From contig CAWKOR010000001.1 of the NCBI GenBank assembly GCA_963851325.1, positions 2,542,001-2,606,000 on the forward strand: a stretch of DNA of 64,000 nucleotides, in the 5' to 3' direction. The DNA comes from DATGKG01 sp963851325. Lineage in GTDB: Bacteria; Desulfobacterota; Binatia; Binatales; Binataceae. This document shows, one piece after another, positions 17,990 to 26,519 of the stretch. Position 1 is the first letter of the stretch, and every line of letters begins with the position of its first letter. The translations under genes were made by a program, and so were the position numbers. The notes under the pieces were generated by a model. It saw only the letters and a program-made list of their open reading frames with translations. It searched no databases and was not told the DNA's origin.

Positions 17990-18886
17990 TTAGGATGCGC
18001 CCTTCAAGGCTTCGGCGCCGCCCACGATGTCCATCAGCTCGCGCGTGATCATAGCCTGGCGCGCGCGATTCATTTCCAGCGTCAGCGACTGAATCATCTC
18101 GGTCGCATTATTGGTCGCGTTGTCCATCGAAGTCATCTGCGCGCCGAAGAAGCTCGCCTCGGCCTCAACCAGGGCATGGAAAACCGCTGCCTCGATATAG
18201 GTCCTGATAACCAATGGGATCAGTTCCGCCCGGCTCGGTTCAACCAGATACTCGGCGGATCCGTGTCCCACCTCGGCGTCGTCACCGCTGCCCTGACCTT
18301 CGCTGCCCTGAATTCCCGCGATCGGCAGCAATCTTTCGTAGACCGGAACCTGTGAAATCGCGGAACGGAAATGACTGTATACGATTCCAATCTCGCGCGC
18401 GTGTCCGGTTTGATACGCGTTCAGCATGCGATGCGCGATGTCGCGGGCCAGTGTTACATTGGCGAGGCGCGGGTTGTTGATCGAGTTGTCGATAATTGGG
18501 GCCTTGGTGCGTCGGAAATGCTCAAGGCCCTTGCGCCCGACCACAAACAATTGCGGATCGAGCCCGGCGCTGCGAAGTTCAGCCTCTTGCTGTTCGGTAA
18601 ATTTGATGACGTTCGCGTTGTAGCCGCCACAGAGTCCGCGGTCCGACGATATCACCACCACAAATGCCGCGTTCGCAGCGCCCTCGGCAGGCCCCAAGGT
18701 CGCGCGCTGCGCACCCAGTACGGAGTCTGCGACGCGGGTCAGCGCCTCGCTGTAGGGGAGCGAATTCTGCAGGGCCTCCTGCGCGCGCCGCAGCCGCGAT
18801 GCAGCCACCAGTTTCATCGCCCGCGTGATCTGCTGGGTGGACTTTACCGACGAGATGCGGCGCCGGATTGCCTTAAGGGTTGGCAT
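17990..18886 (-). CDS. atpG: ATP synthase F1 subunit gamma
   Basis: 298 aa. It forms the rotor shaft inside the alpha3-beta3 ring. The N-terminal helix LKAIRRRISSVKSTQQITRA and the C-terminal helix with MTSMDNATNNATEMIQSLTL are the conserved coiled-coil parts, with SDRGLCGGYNANVIK in the Rossmann-like middle. It lies 13 bp after atpA and 36 bp before atpD. Confidence 0.97.
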   Translation of the reverse strand: MPTLKAIRRRISSVKSTQQITRAMKLVAASRLRRAQEALQNSLPYSEALTRVADSVLGAQRATLGPAEGAANAAFVVVISSDRGLCGGYNANVIKFTEQQEAELRSAGLDPQLFVVGRKGLEHFRRTKAPIIDNSINNPRLANVTLARDIAHRMLNAYQTGHAREIGIVYSHFRSAISQVPVYERLLPIAGIQGSEGQGSGDDAEVGHGSAEYLVEPSRAELIPLVIRTYIEAAVFHALVEAEASFFGAQMTSMDNATNNATEMIQSLTLEMNRARQAMITRELMDIVGGAEALKGAS

Positions 18887-18899
18887 CGCTTAGATGATC

Positions 18900-20441
18900 T
18901 TAAGCCGCGCTCTTGGCCGAACTTCCATGCTCGGCGACGAACTCCTGCTTGTAGTCGTCGAGCGCCTTGGTCAGCTTGGCGCGAAGGTCGTCGCTGATTT
19001 CTTTCTTGTCGCGAATCTCGCCCAGCAGGTTCGCATGCTTCGCGTCGAAGAAAGCATACAGCCCTCTTTCGAAGGGTCGAATCTGCGGAATCTCCAGATC
19101 ATCCAGATATCCCGAATTCGCCGCCAACATGATCAGCACTTCCTTCTCCATCGAAAGCGGCTCGTACTGATTCTGCTTCAGCATTTCGGTGAAGCGGGCG
19201 CCGCGATGGAGCATCCGCTGCGTGACCGCATCGAGGTCCGAGCCGAATTGTGCAAATGCGGCCATCTCGCGATACTGCGCGAGGTCAGCCTTGAGACTGC
19301 CGCCGACCTGCTTGACTGCTTTCACCGCGGCCGAGAAACCGACCCGGGAAACCGATAGACCCACATTGACGGCGGGACGAATGTTGGAATTGAAAAGGTC
19401 GCTGTCCAACACGATTTGGCCGTCAGTAATCGAAATGACGTTGGTCGGAATGTACGCCGAAACATCTCCCGCCAGGGTCTCGATAATCGGCAGCGCGGTC
19501 AGCGAGCCGCCGCCTTCCTCAGCGCTCATTTTTGCGGCGCGTTCCAGCAACCGCGAATGCAGGTAGAAAACGTCACCCGGATATGCCTCGCGTCCTGGAG
19601 GCCGGCGCAGCAACAGCGACATCTGGCGATAGGCCTGCGCATGCTTTGAAAGGTCATCGTAAACCAGCAACGCATGCTTGCCGGTGTCGCGAAAATGCTC
19701 GCCCATCGTGACGCCGCTGTAGGGTGCGATGAATTGCAGCGGCGCCGATTCTGAAGCGGTCGCGGCAACTACCGTCGTATATTCCATCGCGCCATGCTTG
19801 TTGAGCGTCTCGACCAACTGCGCAACGGTCGAACGCTTCTGCCCGACCGCGACGTAAATGCACTGCACATTTTGCCCGCGCTGATTGATGATGGTGTCGA
19901 TCGCAATGGCGGTCTTACCAGTCTGGCGATCCCCGATGATCAATTCGCGCTGACCGCGGCCGATTTGGAGCATCGCATCGATCGGCTTGATCCCGGTCTG
20001 GAGCGGCTCTTTGACGGGCTGGCGCTTCATGATGCCCGGAGCCTTGATCTCGATGCGCCGGGTCTCGCTGGTCTTAATCGGGCCCTTGCCGTCGATGGGC
20101 TGACCCAGCGCATTGACGACGCGACCGAGCATGGCGTCGCCGACCGGAACCTCCGCGATTCGACCGGTGCGCTTGACCTCATCGCCCTCGCCCACCGCTT
20201 CGGGATCGCCAAATAAAACCGCGCCGACGTTGTCTTCTTCGAGGTTGAGGATCATGCCCATGATCCCGTTGGGAAACTCGAGCAGTTCGCTTTGCGCGGC
20301 GTTCTGAAGGCCGTAGATGCGGGCGATGCCGTCACCGCATGAGAGCACGCGGCCGGTTTCGCGCACCGCAATCGAGCCCTCGAAGCCCTTGATTTCGTTC
20401 TTGAGGATTTCGCTGATTTCTGAAGGTCGAATGTCCGCCAT
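18900..20441 (-). CDS. atpA: ATP synthase F1 subunit alpha
   Basis: 513 aa. This is the non-catalytic nucleotide-binding subunit. Motifs are RIYGLQNAAQSELLEF in the beta-barrel, Walker A GDRQTGKTAIAIDTI, IYVAVGQKRSTVAQLV, YVAYSG-type region PYSGVTMGEHF, and the SVSRVGF segment carrying the arginine that reaches into the beta catalytic site. Spacing is 36 bp from atpH and 13 bp to atpG, as in a single operon. Confidence 0.98.
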   Translation of the reverse strand: MADIRPSEISEILKNEIKGFEGSIAVRETGRVLSCGDGIARIYGLQNAAQSELLEFPNGIMGMILNLEEDNVGAVLFGDPEAVGEGDEVKRTGRIAEVPVGDAMLGRVVNALGQPIDGKGPIKTSETRRIEIKAPGIMKRQPVKEPLQTGIKPIDAMLQIGRGQRELIIGDRQTGKTAIAIDTIINQRGQNVQCIYVAVGQKRSTVAQLVETLNKHGAMEYTTVVAATASESAPLQFIAPYSGVTMGEHFRDTGKHALLVYDDLSKHAQAYRQMSLLLRRPPGREAYPGDVFYLHSRLLERAAKMSAEEGGGSLTALPIIETLAGDVSAYIPTNVISITDGQIVLDSDLFNSNIRPAVNVGLSVSRVGFSAAVKAVKQVGGSLKADLAQYREMAAFAQFGSDLDAVTQRMLHRGARFTEMLKQNQYEPLSMEKEVLIMLAANSGYLDDLEIPQIRPFERGLYAFFDAKHANLLGEIRDKKEISDDLRAKLTKALDDYKQEFVAEHGSSAKSAA

Positions 20442-20477
20442 GTCTTTTGGATCCGTCTCCGGGTCGCTTCCTGTTTG

Positions 20478-21011
20478 CTATCCCGCCAGCCGATGCTGTG
20501 CCTCTACAAGTCGCGTCGCGAGGCTGCCGTCATAGATTTTGCCGCCCAGCTCCGCCATGACGCCGCCGAGCAGTGCGGGGTCAACCTTGATGGTTGGAAT
20601 GATCTTTTTGCCCGCTATTGCTTCGAGCCCGGAAACGACCCGCTCTACCGTGCCGTTGTCAGGCTGAATTGCGAAGGTGAGGGTCGCGCGCTGGCGACCC
20701 AACTGCTCATCGAGCAAGTCCTGATACGACTGCGAAACCGCGCCGATCGCGGCGATTCGGCCATGACGCGCGAGCACCACCGCGAACGAACGCAGTGGAA
20801 AACTCAGCTCCAGGCGCTCAGCAATCTTCTGCATCGCCTGTTCGCGAGCATCCTGGGGTAATTCCGGCGACGCGAGCCTTGGCATCAGTTCCGGCGACTC
20901 GACAATGCGAGCAAGCTTCTCCAGCTCGGCGCCCCACTTCTCCGCCTGGTCGCGCGGCGCTACCTCGAGCAGTGCGCGTGCATAGCGCCTGGCCACTCGG
21001 AAGCTTTTCAT
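20478..21011 (-). CDS. atpH: ATP synthase F1 subunit delta
   Basis: 177 aa. It is the OSCP-type peripheral-stalk cap joining the b subunits to the F1 head. The N-terminal helical domain begins VARRYARALLEVA, and the C-terminal part has DPALLGGVMAELGGKIYDGS, which is diagnostic for the family. Its start overlaps the atpF stop in ATGA, so translation is coupled. Confidence 0.95.
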   Translation of the reverse strand: MKSFRVARRYARALLEVAPRDQAEKWGAELEKLARIVESPELMPRLASPELPQDAREQAMQKIAERLELSFPLRSFAVVLARHGRIAAIGAVSQSYQDLLDEQLGRQRATLTFAIQPDNGTVERVVSGLEAIAGKKIIPTIKVDPALLGGVMAELGGKIYDGSLATRLVEAQHRLAG

Positions 21012-21592
21012 TGCGCGGCCTCATTGCGGATCTTTTCCATGAAGTTGTCAATGAGGCGCGACTGATCTGAAGCTTCGAAGCTCTTTGCGATTAGATCGCG
21101 AGCCAGATTCGCGGCGGTCGCGGCAAGACGCTCGCGCACCCGGCGCTGGGCAGCTTCGACGACGGCCGCGCTGGTAAGTTCGGTATCGCGCTGAATCCGC
21201 TCAGCAGCCATCCGGGCGTTCTCGTGTATCCGATTCACTATGAACGCGGTCTCGTTTTCCATTTCAGACTTGAGATGAGCGAGCTCCTGATCGAGGTTGG
21301 CCATCCGGGCCGCGGCCCGATTGGCGAGGTCCTGAGCCTCTAGAAGCGCCGACGTAAGGCGATCGAGTTGCGAGCGAATGCCACTTGCGCGGTCGCGGAA
21401 AAATGAACGGACCGCGGGCCCGGCGAAGAAAACCAGTATCCCGACAAAGAGCGCGAAGTTGATCGCGAAGAACATCGTGCCAAGCCAGCTTCCTGGATTC
21501 TCGGCGCCTTCTTCAGCGGCGAAGGCGAATGATGGCGCAGCGACGGCCATGGCTATCGCGATTTTGACTCCGGTCCTGAGGCGTAAGTTCAT
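21008..21592 (-). CDS. atpF: ATP synthase F0 subunit b
   Basis: 194 aa from the ATG at 21592; upstream in-frame codons run through atpF' and are out of family. An N-terminal signal-like segment (residues 8-24, ending FAFAAEEG) precedes the membrane span (residues about 36-57, MFFAINFALFVGILVFFAGP). A long charged helix with FFRDRASGIRSQLDRLTSAL then forms the peripheral stalk. The extra signal-like leader is known from deltaproteobacterial b subunits. It sits 10 bp after the b' gene. Confidence 0.92.
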   Translation of the reverse strand: MNLRLRTGVKIAIAMAVAAPSFAFAAEEGAENPGSWLGTMFFAINFALFVGILVFFAGPAVRSFFRDRASGIRSQLDRLTSALLEAQDLANRAAARMANLDQELAHLKSEMENETAFIVNRIHENARMAAERIQRDTELTSAAVVEAAQRRVRERLAATAANLARDLIAKSFEASDQSRLIDNFMEKIRNEAAQ

Positions 21593-21602
21593 CAATCTAA
21601 AG

Positions 21603-22064
21603 TCAGTTCGAGGCACGCCCGCTTTGTGATCCATTAAGTGGCCGGCCGAGCACGCGTTGCGCAAGTTCCGCCGCGAGGCTGCGTCCCATGTCGTCGAGCT
21701 GGCGCTCCGCGGCGTTGAGTTCATCTTCAATTCGTGCATGTGCGCGATCCAACGTTGCCTTGGCCTCGGTCTTGGCCGTATCGAGAATCTTTGCCATCTC
21801 GGCTTCAGCCTGACGCCGCTCGGCCTCGCGCTTTGCTCCCGCTTCCCGACGTACTGCGAGAATACGCTGTTCACGCTCTTCGTCCGCGGCCCCGGCCTGC
21901 TTGATCAGTTGCTCGGTACGCTGGGCCAAGTCCTTGAACCGCTCTTCTCGTTTAGACAGCAGATTCAGAAACGGACGAAAAAAGATCCGGCTGAATATAA
22001 ACCAAAAAACGAGAAAGGAAACAATCAGCGTACCGAAAGTTCCCCAATTCGGTGGGATGTGCAT
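21603..22064 (-). CDS. atpF': ATP synthase F0 subunit b' (second b-type subunit)
   Basis: 153 aa. One membrane span at about residues 9-30 (GTLIVSFLVFWFIFSRIFF) is followed by RPFLNLLSKREERFKD and an almost uninterrupted charged coiled coil rich in Glu, Arg and Ala. With the adjacent b subunit it would form a heterodimeric peripheral stalk. GGGGAG precedes the ATG. It is the first atp gene of the cluster; the genes for subunits a and c (atpB, atpE) are not in the window. Confidence 0.92.
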   Translation of the reverse strand: MHIPPNWGTFGTLIVSFLVFWFIFSRIFFRPFLNLLSKREERFKDLAQRTEQLIKQAGAADEEREQRILAVRREAGAKREAERRQAEAEMAKILDTAKTEAKATLDRAHARIEDELNAAERQLDDMGRSLAAELAQRVLGRPLNGSQSGRASN

Positions 22065-22152
22065 AATTCGGCGTCTCCCCTGCGTGGGGTTTTAGGGCTA
22101 TTTCATCCTAGAGCGAAATCGCGGACGGCGAAACGCCTAAGCGGTCCGGAAA

Positions 22153-22722
22153 TCAGGCCGGTTTTTGCCCTGCGGCTTGGGCCAGGCGCTCCTCCTTGGG
22201 GAAGACTGTTACCTTGCGATCGTCGTGGGCTTCGGCCTGCATCGCACAATGACCCTCGAACAGCGCCCCTTCGTTGATGACCAGGGTCGGCGCCGTGATG
22301 TTGCCCAGGACCTTCGCCGACGGCCGAATCTCGATGCGATGGGCCGCAACGATATCGCCGCTTACTTTGCCGGCGACGATTACCGAATCGGCTTTGATTT
22401 GCGCCGCGACCACTGCGCTCTCGCCAATCGTGAGACTGTCCTTGGCGTTGATTTCGCCTTCAACATGTCCATCGATACGCGCAGGCGTCTCGAAATTGAG
22501 CTTACCACTGATCTTCGAACCCGCGTCGAGGTATGCGCCCGAATTGCTCGCCGGTAAGGTGGCCGGCTTCGCGGCGACACCATTGCTATTCGATGCTTTG
22601 GATTCAACTGCAGCAACTGCTTGAACAGGCATGGGCGCGGAGTGCGCAGGCTGAGCTTGCGGAGAGGATGCCGTCTGCGGCTTTGCGTTCTTCTCCGGTT
22701 CCTTCGAATTGAAAAGCGACAT
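22153..22722 (-). CDS. Bactofilin family cytoskeletal protein
   Basis: 189 aa. A disordered Pro/Ala/Ser-rich N-terminal tail (about residues 1-60) precedes a right-handed beta-helix core: LDAGSKISGKLNFETPARID, GHVEGEINAKDSLTIGESA, DSVIVAGKVSGDIVAAHRIE, then KVLGNITAPTLVINEGALFE. This six-residue-rung pattern defines DUF583/bactofilin, which polymerises without nucleotide at the membrane. A short C-terminal tail follows. It lies 88 bp upstream of the b' gene on the same strand and may share its transcript, an arrangement seen in other deltaproteobacteria-like genomes. Confidence 0.93.
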   Translation of the reverse strand: MSLFNSKEPEKNAKPQTASSPQAQPAHSAPMPVQAVAAVESKASNSNGVAAKPATLPASNSGAYLDAGSKISGKLNFETPARIDGHVEGEINAKDSLTIGESAVVAAQIKADSVIVAGKVSGDIVAAHRIEIRPSAKVLGNITAPTLVINEGALFEGHCAMQAEAHDDRKVTVFPKEERLAQAAGQKPA

Positions 22723-22886
22723 TTCCCACAGCCTCCGTCGAAAAATGGGGCGAGAAGACCCCCGCGCGGTCCAGCCCCCAAAATCATTCTGACAGCATAA
22801 AGGCTATTAACTGATGGGGCCGACAGAGTCAAATTTTCTCGGCCCGACTGATGCCATCTTTGCCCGCAATGGATAGTCTCTTGTTT

Positions 22887-23285
22887 ATGAAAAACGTTCC
22901 AGAGAAGTTTAGCGACCTTTTGAGCGACCAGACCAAAGCCTTCGCCTCGGTTGCCACCGTGCTCAAAGATGGCTCCCCGCAAGTGACCCCGGTTTGGTTC
23001 GATACCACCGGCGACCGGATTCGCATTAACACCGCGACCGGCCGCGTCAAGTCCCGCACCATGGCCGAAGGACGCAAAGTCGCCCTCGCGATTATGGATC
23101 CGGCCAATCCTTACCGATACATACAGATTCGCGGGACCGTCACCAAAGTAACGACTGATGGCGCCGACGCGCACATCGATCGGCTGGCGCACAAGTATAT
23201 GGGCACGGACTATCCGTTCCGCCAGGCCGGCGAGGCCCGCATCCTGATCGAGATCGTGCCCGAGTCGTCCCAGACGATGGGATAA
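22887..23285 (+). CDS. PPOX-class (split beta-barrel) F420/FMN-dependent protein
   Basis: 132 aa from the ATG giving MKNVPEKFSDLL; two other in-frame starts lie up to 36 bp upstream and cannot be excluded. The split barrel motif TKAFASVATVLKDGSPQVTP and VWFDTTGDRIRINTATGRVK matches the TIGR03618 family of F420-binding pyridoxamine-oxidase-like proteins. YIQIRGTVTKV and a C-terminal RILIEIVPE strand complete the fold. The reaction is unknown. It is divergent from bactofilin. Confidence 0.85.
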   Translation: MKNVPEKFSDLLSDQTKAFASVATVLKDGSPQVTPVWFDTTGDRIRINTATGRVKSRTMAEGRKVALAIMDPANPYRYIQIRGTVTKVTTDGADAHIDRLAHKYMGTDYPFRQAGEARILIEIVPESSQTMG

Positions 23286-23318
23286 CGCTGGTTCCTGGAT
23301 GGCACCAACTCGCCAAGG

Positions 23319-23522
23319 CTAAATCAGCTTCCGAGCCGGCGTTTCCTTGATGATGGTGTCACCACAGGTCGAGCCACAATGCGGGCATACATACTCGTAC
23401 TTGTCGCCCTCGGGCAGGATGAGGAGCAATCGCTTGCGCACCGCAACCGCGCGGCGGCATTTGGGGCACGCGAGCAACGATGCTTCCATTCGCTCGAATG
23501 CGGGTTTTTGTCCCGATGGCAT
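23319..23522 (-). CDS. Small zinc-ribbon protein
   Basis: 67 aa from an ATG preceded by GGAA. Two CxxC pairs (CPKC and CPHC, about 25 residues apart) with Lys/Arg-rich strands between them form a probable rubredoxin-like zinc ribbon. A longer in-frame start at 23567 would add 15 residues. No partner is obvious; it converges on the PPOX-like gene and is divergent from miaB. Confidence 0.55.
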   Translation of the reverse strand: MPSGQKPAFERMEASLLACPKCRRAVAVRKRLLLILPEGDKYEYVCPHCGSTCGDTIIKETPARKLI

Positions 23523-23631
23523 ATTCGTGTTCCATCGAAACAATAACCACTGGCCAATCACTCGCAAGCGACGGCCGCGTTTGTCTCGCCATCACCCCGT
23601 AGCCTAAGATTCCAGTCTCATCGGTATTCAA

Positions 23632-24951
23632 GTGGACACTGAACAGACACATCAGGCGAGGGTCTATCTCGAAACCTACGGATGCCAGATGAACGTGGCC
23701 GATTCCGAATTGGTCACCGCAGTCTTGCGTCGCGCAGGTTACGCAAGTGCCGAGCGGCCCGACGACGCCGATGTCATCCTGCTCAATACCTGCGCGATTC
23801 GCGAGCATGCGGAGGAGCGGGTGCTAGGCCGCCTGAGCTACCTGTACCGCTTCAAGGCAGCGCGCCCCGAAGTCCGGCTGGGCCTGCTGGGATGCATGGC
23901 GCAACATAATCGCGCCGCGCTGGTCGAGAAGGCATGGTATCTCGACCTCGTCGCAGGGCCCGACGCATATCGGCGCCTTCCGGAAATGCTCGGTCAGGCG
24001 GCATTCGACCCTCAAGTGGACGTGCGTCTGGATCGCGCCGAAACCTATGCCGATATTCCTGCCGCGCATGCCGAAGGCGTTCGCGCGTACGTCACCGCGA
24101 TGCGTGGATGCGACAAGTTTTGCGCTTTCTGCGTCGTGCCATATGTGCGCGGACGCGAGCGCAGTGTGCCGCCCATCGATTTGTTACGCGAGATTCGCGA
24201 TCTAGCAGACCGCGGTGTCCGCGAGGTGATGCTGCTGGGGCAGACTGTCAATGCATATCGCTTCGATGAGGTGGATTTCGGTGCGCTGCTGCGAATGATC
24301 GCGCGTGTCGATGGCATCGAACGAATCCGCTTCACCTCACCGCATCCAAGCGACATGAGCGATTCCGTTATCGACGCGATGTCGACTGAGCCGAAAGTGC
24401 AGCCCTACGTGCATCTGCCATTGCAATCCGGATCGAATCGCATACTTACCGCGATGGAACGCGGATACACCGTTACTGAATACTTGACCCTGGTCGCGAA
24501 GTTGCGCCGCGCCATCCCCGGCCTCGCGATGTCGACCGATGTCATCGTAGGTTTTTATGGCGAGGAGGATTCCGACTTTCGCGCCACCCTCGAGGTGATG
24601 CGCACTGTCGGGTACGACACCGCCTATACCTTCAAGTATTCCAGGCGCGAAAACACCCGCGCATTTAAGCTCGGCGACACGGTGTCCGACGACGAAAAGC
24701 AACGTCGCCTCAATGAAGTTATCGCGCTTCAGGAGCAGATTTCGCTCGAACGCAATCGCGCGCTGATTGGGCAAGTCTTTCCGGTGCTGGTAGAGGGAAC
24801 CGCGCGCCGCGGCGCGGGGATGCTTGCGGGCAAGACGCCGCAGTTCAAGACCGCGGCGTTTCCGGCCGGTCCCGGCATCGTGGCGGGCGACATTGTGAAG
24901 GCGCGCGTCGAATCCGCCACCGGCCATTCATTGACCTGCTCCGCTGCCTAG
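23632..24951 (+). CDS. miaB: tRNA (N6-isopentenyladenosine-37-C2)-methylthiotransferase
   Basis: 439 aa. It is a radical-SAM enzyme adding the 2-methylthio group to i6A37 of tRNAs reading UNN codons. The N-terminal UPF0004 domain has its three cluster cysteines in TYGCQMNVADSE, LLNTCAIREHAEE and GLLGCMAQ. The radical-SAM motif is GCDKFCAFCVVPY at about residues 156-168, followed by GVREVMLLGQTVNAY and HLPLQSGSNRIL. A C-terminal TRAM domain (VLVEGTARRG) is present. The start is GTG with a weak ribosome site. It is probably monocistronic. Confidence 0.95.
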   Translation: MDTEQTHQARVYLETYGCQMNVADSELVTAVLRRAGYASAERPDDADVILLNTCAIREHAEERVLGRLSYLYRFKAARPEVRLGLLGCMAQHNRAALVEKAWYLDLVAGPDAYRRLPEMLGQAAFDPQVDVRLDRAETYADIPAAHAEGVRAYVTAMRGCDKFCAFCVVPYVRGRERSVPPIDLLREIRDLADRGVREVMLLGQTVNAYRFDEVDFGALLRMIARVDGIERIRFTSPHPSDMSDSVIDAMSTEPKVQPYVHLPLQSGSNRILTAMERGYTVTEYLTLVAKLRRAIPGLAMSTDVIVGFYGEEDSDFRATLEVMRTVGYDTAYTFKYSRRENTRAFKLGDTVSDDEKQRRLNEVIALQEQISLERNRALIGQVFPVLVEGTARRGAGMLAGKTPQFKTAAFPAGPGIVAGDIVKARVESATGHSLTCSAA

Positions 24952-25042
24952 TCACCCGAAGCAACAAATTCGCCTTTCGGCGCGGTTCCTGACGTATCTT
25001 TTTGACCGTGCCATTCGTCTTTGAACCAAAGAGGTGGCTGCT

Positions 25043-26017
25043 ATGGGCGAACCAAAGTTGTCCAGTGAAGTCTACACCGGCGCCAAAGGGGCCTGGCATC
25101 AATACCTGAGAGATCTAAGTCCTCTCCGGCCGGCGCTGTACAGATATTGCCGAGGGCTCACGGGAAACACCTGGGATGCGGACGATCTGGTTCAGGAAAC
25201 CCTGATGCGCGGGTTCGCCAGCCTCGGGGTGGGTCAGGACGAAATCAAAGACCCACGGGCCTATCTGCTCCGGATCGCTGCCAATGCGTGGATTGATTGG
25301 AGGAGACGCAAGGCGGTCGAAGCCGCCGCGGTCAATGAGATGACCGCGGAAACCGCGTTGTCGCAGCGCGCCGGCGCGCATGAAGATACGCACTCGGTTC
25401 GGGATGCGGGCTCCGTCCTGATGCAGGCGCTTGCGCCGCAGGAACGCGCGGCCATCGTTCTAAAGGATATGTTCGATATGAGCCTGGAGGAGTCGGCGCG
25501 AATTCTCGGGTCCTCGATCGGTGCAATCAAAGCTGCGCTTCATCGCGGACGCTCGCGCCTTCAAGCGAGCCCTTCGGTTCGCGCAAAACCGCGCATCGCT
25601 CCGAGCCAGGCTCTCCTCGATCGTTTTGTGGAACTCTACAATGCCCGGGACATGTCGGGCCTCGTCGCGCTCATGCTCGACAGCGGGGGTATCGAAATGC
25701 TGGGCGTGGAGATGGAAGTCGGCCGGGCATACTTCGAGCGCAAGGACCAGGGTTGGTTCGCGCACAATTTCCAATTCATGCCGACGGGCACCCGATGGGA
25801 ACTGCGCGACTTGGAAGGCGAACTCGTCATCCTCGTGCTTGGGCCACACGGTGGCGAAGAGGTTCTCCTATCAGTGATGCGGCTTGAAGGTATCGACGAC
25901 CGCATTTCGCGAATTCGTTCCTATGCGTTTTCCCCCGAAACCATAGCCGAGGTGGCTGACTCGGTGGGCCTTCGGTGCGGCCCACCGCTGTACAGCTTCC
26001 TGGACCTGCTAGGCTGA
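25043..26017 (+). CDS. ECF sigma factor with C-terminal SnoaL-like extension
   Basis: 324 aa from the ATG with GAGG eight bases upstream. Region 2 reads DADDLVQETLMRGFASL, and region 4 reads LAPQERAAIVLKDMF then LEESARILGSSIGAIKAAL, a clear helix-turn-helix. After about residue 195 a further 130 residues form an NTF2/SnoaL-like domain (LLDRFVELYNARDMSGLVAL), the architecture of SigJ/ECF41-type factors. In those the C-terminal domain controls sigma activity in place of an anti-sigma factor. A carboxymuconolactone decarboxylase-family gene, frequent partner of ECF41, lies about 1.4 kb away on the other strand. Confidence 0.9.
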   Translation: MGEPKLSSEVYTGAKGAWHQYLRDLSPLRPALYRYCRGLTGNTWDADDLVQETLMRGFASLGVGQDEIKDPRAYLLRIAANAWIDWRRRKAVEAAAVNEMTAETALSQRAGAHEDTHSVRDAGSVLMQALAPQERAAIVLKDMFDMSLEESARILGSSIGAIKAALHRGRSRLQASPSVRAKPRIAPSQALLDRFVELYNARDMSGLVALMLDSGGIEMLGVEMEVGRAYFERKDQGWFAHNFQFMPTGTRWELRDLEGELVILVLGPHGGEEVLLSVMRLEGIDDRISRIRSYAFSPETIAEVADSVGLRCGPPLYSFLDLLG

Positions 26018-26071
26018 CGTTCGTTTCGCGATCCAAGCCGCGGTTTTGCGAATAACCGCTGGAAGGTGCGA

Positions 26072-26476
26072 TCAATTCACCGGCGAATTTTGCAAGAACT
26101 CAACCGTGTTGCCGTCTGGGTCGGTCACCATTGCGATGGTAACGCCCGGACGGAATTCGGTCACCGGCATCGTCAGGCGAACGCCCTTAGCTTCGATCTG
26201 TTTCATCAGTCCACGAATATCGGGGACTGAGATCGTGAAGTAGCGGAAGCCGAGGCCGCCCATCGGGCCGCCCGGTGCAGGTTTCGCGGTCGGGGTCTTT
26301 TCGAGCTTCAGCAGCTTGATGATGGTGGTTCCGCACTTGAGGCGATACATCCTGCCTCCCGGCAACGGCAGCTCGCCCTCCATCTCCAACCCGAGTGCGT
26401 CGCGGTAAAAGCCGAGGGCCGCCTTCTCGTCGGTGACGATGATTCCCAAATCGATCGAATCTTTGCTTACCTGCAC
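26072..26476 (-). CDS. VOC (glyoxalase/bleomycin-resistance) family protein
   Basis: 134 aa from a GTG with GGAGGAG upstream. The two beta-alpha-beta-beta-beta modules show LGIIVTDEKAALGFYRDALG and GLGFRYFTISVPDIRGLMKQ, with a C-terminal VTDPDGNTVEFLQN metal-site strand. Possible metal ligands are near the start of each module and the final Glu. Substrate unknown. It lies 43 bp after an SDR gene on the same strand and is probably the last gene of that operon. Confidence 0.85.
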   Translation of the reverse strand: MQVSKDSIDLGIIVTDEKAALGFYRDALGLEMEGELPLPGGRMYRLKCGTTIIKLLKLEKTPTAKPAPGGPMGGLGFRYFTISVPDIRGLMKQIEAKGVRLTMPVTEFRPGVTIAMVTDPDGNTVEFLQNSPVN

Positions 26477-26519
26477 GACGTTCTCCTCCCGCGCGAGGTC
26501 GCGCGCACCGTATCACTAC

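Noticed and set aside
22065..22100. Terminator between bactofilin and atpF'
   Set aside because: CCCC-N5-GGGG pairing exists, but on the transcribed strand the T-run is absent and it lies at the ribosome site, so it is not a convincing terminator.
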